Assembly: GCF_036662795.1 (NCBI RefSeq)
Contig: NZ_JBAFWZ010000014.1
Span: forward strand, 16,953 to 80,952
Direction: 5' to 3'
Source: Lysinibacillus_B sp036662795
GTDB taxonomy: Bacteria; Bacillota; Bacilli; Bacillales_A; Planococcaceae
Length of the DNA: 64,000 nt
Positions 62,723-64,000 of this stretch are shown here, piece by piece; within the stretch, counting starts at the first letter, position 1; each line of letters begins with the position of its first letter. The position numbers and the translations under genes are program-made. The notes beneath the pieces were generated by a model. It searched no databases and was not told the DNA's origin. It saw only the letters and a program-made list of their open reading frames with translations.

Positions 62723-62802
62723 CTTTGTAACGAGGTTCGTGGTATTTTGATGCGACCATTGCAGAAGCAATATTTCTTAATAGATACTTATTAAGGAGTG
62801 AA

Positions 62803-62845
62803 GGGGAGACCTGAAAGTTTTTACTTTCTGAACTCCCCCTTTTTA
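62803..62845 (+). terminator. Terminator-like hairpin downstream of menA
   Basis: GGGGAG and GAAAG pair with CTTTC and CTCCCC (interior loop ACCT/TGAA), followed by CTTTTTATT. It is 170 nt past menA and just after the stop of the convergent regulator. A further AT-rich palindrome lies at 62776-62796. Confidence 0.65.
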
Positions 62846-63601
62846 TTAGTTACTAGTATAACTAATTACACAATCATGCAAAAATTGTGTTGCGCCTTGC
62901 TCCACCCCATCATCATAATACGAAATGAAGCGTGAATCGGCTAAATACATTGTGACAAGTCCTACATGTGCCTCTTTTGAATATTTTGTCCAATAGAAAC
63001 TAAGCCAGCGTTTATGGAGCTCTGCAACTTCATGTGCTATTTGAGAAGTAGCATCACCTGTTTTCATAGCTTCACGTAATCGTTCAAATAAGCTAGCCTC
63101 AAGCTGCGTAACTGCGTCATATTGGCTCTCGGTCATCGAGCGCAATTTTTCATTTGAAGTATTTACAGTTTCATCACCATATAGTGAACGAATCTCTTTA
63201 CCATATTTCATTTCGTTATCTTCCACTAACTTTCTTTTAAATACATCGAACTTTTCATCATTACTCATACATTGTTCCTCCTCAATAGAAGCGATTGTTT
63301 TATTTACTGTTTCTATCATTTCCTTTACATACAGATCCTTTATAATAAGCTTTTCTCGATGTGCGTACAAACTATCGAGCAAATTATAGTTCGATGAATG
63401 TATTATTTCTTGTATTTGAGACAAAGGCATCCCCAGCTCTTTATAAAATAATATTTGTTGTAGTAAATCGATTTCTCTTTGAGAATATTGCCGGTAGCCT
63501 GATTCATTTTTAGTTGATGGTGACAGTAAGCCAATTTCATCATAATATCGTAGCGTCCTTGTACTAACACCTGACAGCTTTGCTAGCTCATTTATTAGCA
63601 T
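62846..63601 (-). CDS. MerR family regulator with TipAS ligand-binding domain
   Basis: The 251 aa start MLINELAKLSGVSTRTLRYY, the MerR winged helix, with DEIGLLSPSTKNESGYRQYS. A coiled coil at about 75-110 and a TipAS domain (AELHKRWLSFYWTKYSKEAHVG near 200-225) follow. TipAS binds thiopeptide-like drugs in TipA; here the ligand is unknown. ATG 63601 follows GGGGGG; the frame to 63676 crosses the promoter. No transporter is adjacent, so it may regulate itself or a distant gene. Confidence 0.9.
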   Translation of the reverse strand: MLINELAKLSGVSTRTLRYYDEIGLLSPSTKNESGYRQYSQREIDLLQQILFYKELGMPLSQIQEIIHSSNYNLLDSLYAHREKLIIKDLYVKEMIETVNKTIASIEEEQCMSNDEKFDVFKRKLVEDNEMKYGKEIRSLYGDETVNTSNEKLRSMTESQYDAVTQLEASLFERLREAMKTGDATSQIAHEVAELHKRWLSFYWTKYSKEAHVGLVTMYLADSRFISYYDDGVEQGATQFLHDCVISYTSN

Positions 63602-63620
63602 ATAATCCCCCCTTAACCTT

Positions 63621-63651
63621 ACTATACACATTGACGTAACGATAAGGTCAA
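63621..63651 (-). promoter_or_regulatory. MerR-type promoter with 19-bp spacer
   Basis: On the minus strand TTGACC (63646-63651), a 19-nt spacer, TATAGT (63621-63626). The long spacer is the hallmark of promoters activated by MerR proteins. ACCTTA/TAAGGT inverted repeats bracket the spacer and -10. Confidence 0.75.
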
Positions 63652-63704
63652 GGGAGGAATTAATTTTATTTTCCAACCAAAGTTATCCACAATATAAAAT
63701 TAAA

Positions 63705-63905
63705 GTAGGAGGTCGGGAGTGATTAACTCCCGACCTCCTTCGCCACACGTACGTACGGATCGGTATACGGTAGCTCAATTAAATACCAATAGTGTTAAGT
63801 TTCCTCGTCCCGACGGACACCCTTGCCTTGGCTTTGGCTAGCCTCTACTTTTATCTTTGGGGTTTCGGACTTTCACCCTATAGAACGTGTGTATACTGGA
63901 CGCAC
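63705..63905 (-). mobile_element. Probable relic of a group II (class C-like) intron
   Basis: Immediately after the T run of the tRNA terminator the minus strand reads GTGCGTCC, then GGGTGAAAGTCC, GGCTAGCC and CAAGGGTGTCCG, all wording of group II intron domain I 5' ends. About 90 nt later comes GAGC...GTACGTACG (63743-63776), like a decayed domain V, then a 12-bp hairpin (63708-63738) in the place of domain VI ending CTCCTAC. There is no reverse transcriptase gene, and domains II-IV are missing. Class C introns insert right behind terminators, as here. The domain V pairing is imperfect. Confidence 0.55.
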
Positions 63906-63946
63906 AAAAAAACCTGAAACGATTTTGTAATCGTCTCAGGTTTTTA
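63906..63946 (-). terminator. Terminator of the tRNA-Glu transcript
   Basis: On the minus strand AAACCTGAGACGATT pairs with AATCGTTTCAGGTTT (one mismatch) followed by seven T. Confidence 0.9.
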
Positions 63947-63948
63947 TA

Positions 63949-64000
63949 TGACCCGTACGGGATTCGAACCCGTGTTACCGCCGTGAAAGGGCGGTGTCTT
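63949..64000 (-). tRNA. tRNA-Glu (UUC), 3' part, cut by the window edge
   Basis: The visible 52 nt on the minus strand show the anticodon arm CCGCC-CTTTCAC-GGCGG with anticodon TTC, the T arm ACGGG-TTCGAAT-CCCGT, and the acceptor strand ACGGGTC plus discriminator A. CCA is not encoded. The 5' half is off the window. It is probably the last gene of a tRNA or rRNA-tRNA cluster. Confidence 0.93.

Noticed and set aside
63708..63738. Simple terminator of the MerR/TipAS region or the tRNA operon
   Set aside because: The 12-bp stem is strong but lacks a T tract on either strand, and the tRNA already has its own terminator; domain VI-like position explains it better, though not certainly.

Overview
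This window is chromosomal DNA from a low-GC, endospore-forming Firmicute. Gene order follows the ytx-murC-ytp-yto-ytn-metK-pckA-men region of the Bacillus subtilis chromosome, but gene content and intergenic repeats look more like Lysinibacillus or a close relative. The genus is inference from memory of these families. No phage, plasmid, intact insertion sequence or CRISPR array is visible.

Layout. 1-9.9 kb: end of aroA (chorismate mutase domain), a large FtsA-like protein, ytxG-ytxH, murC, the DNA translocase sftA, ytpQ-ytpR. 10-18.7 kb: lipoprotein, NTPase, peptidases ytoP and pepV, ytzB, ytnP, trmB, dat and the small regulator ytzE. 19-29.7 kb: a membrane diguanylate cyclase, a pseudouridine synthase, a YtgP/MurJ-type flippase, ytfP, then accessory genes (SRPBCC, RNase H-like, DUF2071-like, membrane Lon-type protease, GNAT, and an ASCH gene broken by a frameshift). 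30-35.4 kb: OFA-type MFS, an SgrR-like regulator facing another MFS, a small zinc-ribbon protein. 35.5-45.2 kb: leuS with T-box leader, LysE, MFS, ytqA-ytqB, an amino acid:Na+ symporter, an alpha/beta hydrolase whose nucleophile is missing, ytoA. 46-53.9 kb: metK with SAM riboswitch, pckA, ytmA, ytkD, dps, ytzI-yidD, and a zinc-type binding lipoprotein with a Zur-like box. 53.9-62.6 kb: menaquinone genes menF-D-H-B, a PAS-PAS-GGDEF gene, menE, and divergent menA. 62.8-64 kb: a MerR/TipAS regulator, a probable group II intron relic, and the 3' part of tRNA-Glu.

Genes that act together: the men genes make menaquinone; murC, sftA, the FtsA-like protein and the flippase serve wall synthesis and division; metK, leuS, pckA, dps and the zinc lipoprotein each carry a recognisable cis-regulatory element (SAM riboswitch, T-box, CcpN-like, Fur-like and Zur-like sites).

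The least ordinary material is between genes. A family of structured repeats sits at about 11.3-11.6, 29.0-29.1 and 45.2-45.9 kb; two members are bracketed by duplicated pieces of the local transcription terminator. A 21-bp tandem array lies at 24.66-24.76 kb. A roughly 200-nt sequence resembling a degenerate class C group II intron abuts the terminator of the tRNA operon. I found no convincing large undescribed gene system. The nearest candidates are the SgrR-like/MFS pair, the GGDEF gene inside the men locus, and the terminator-associated repeats.
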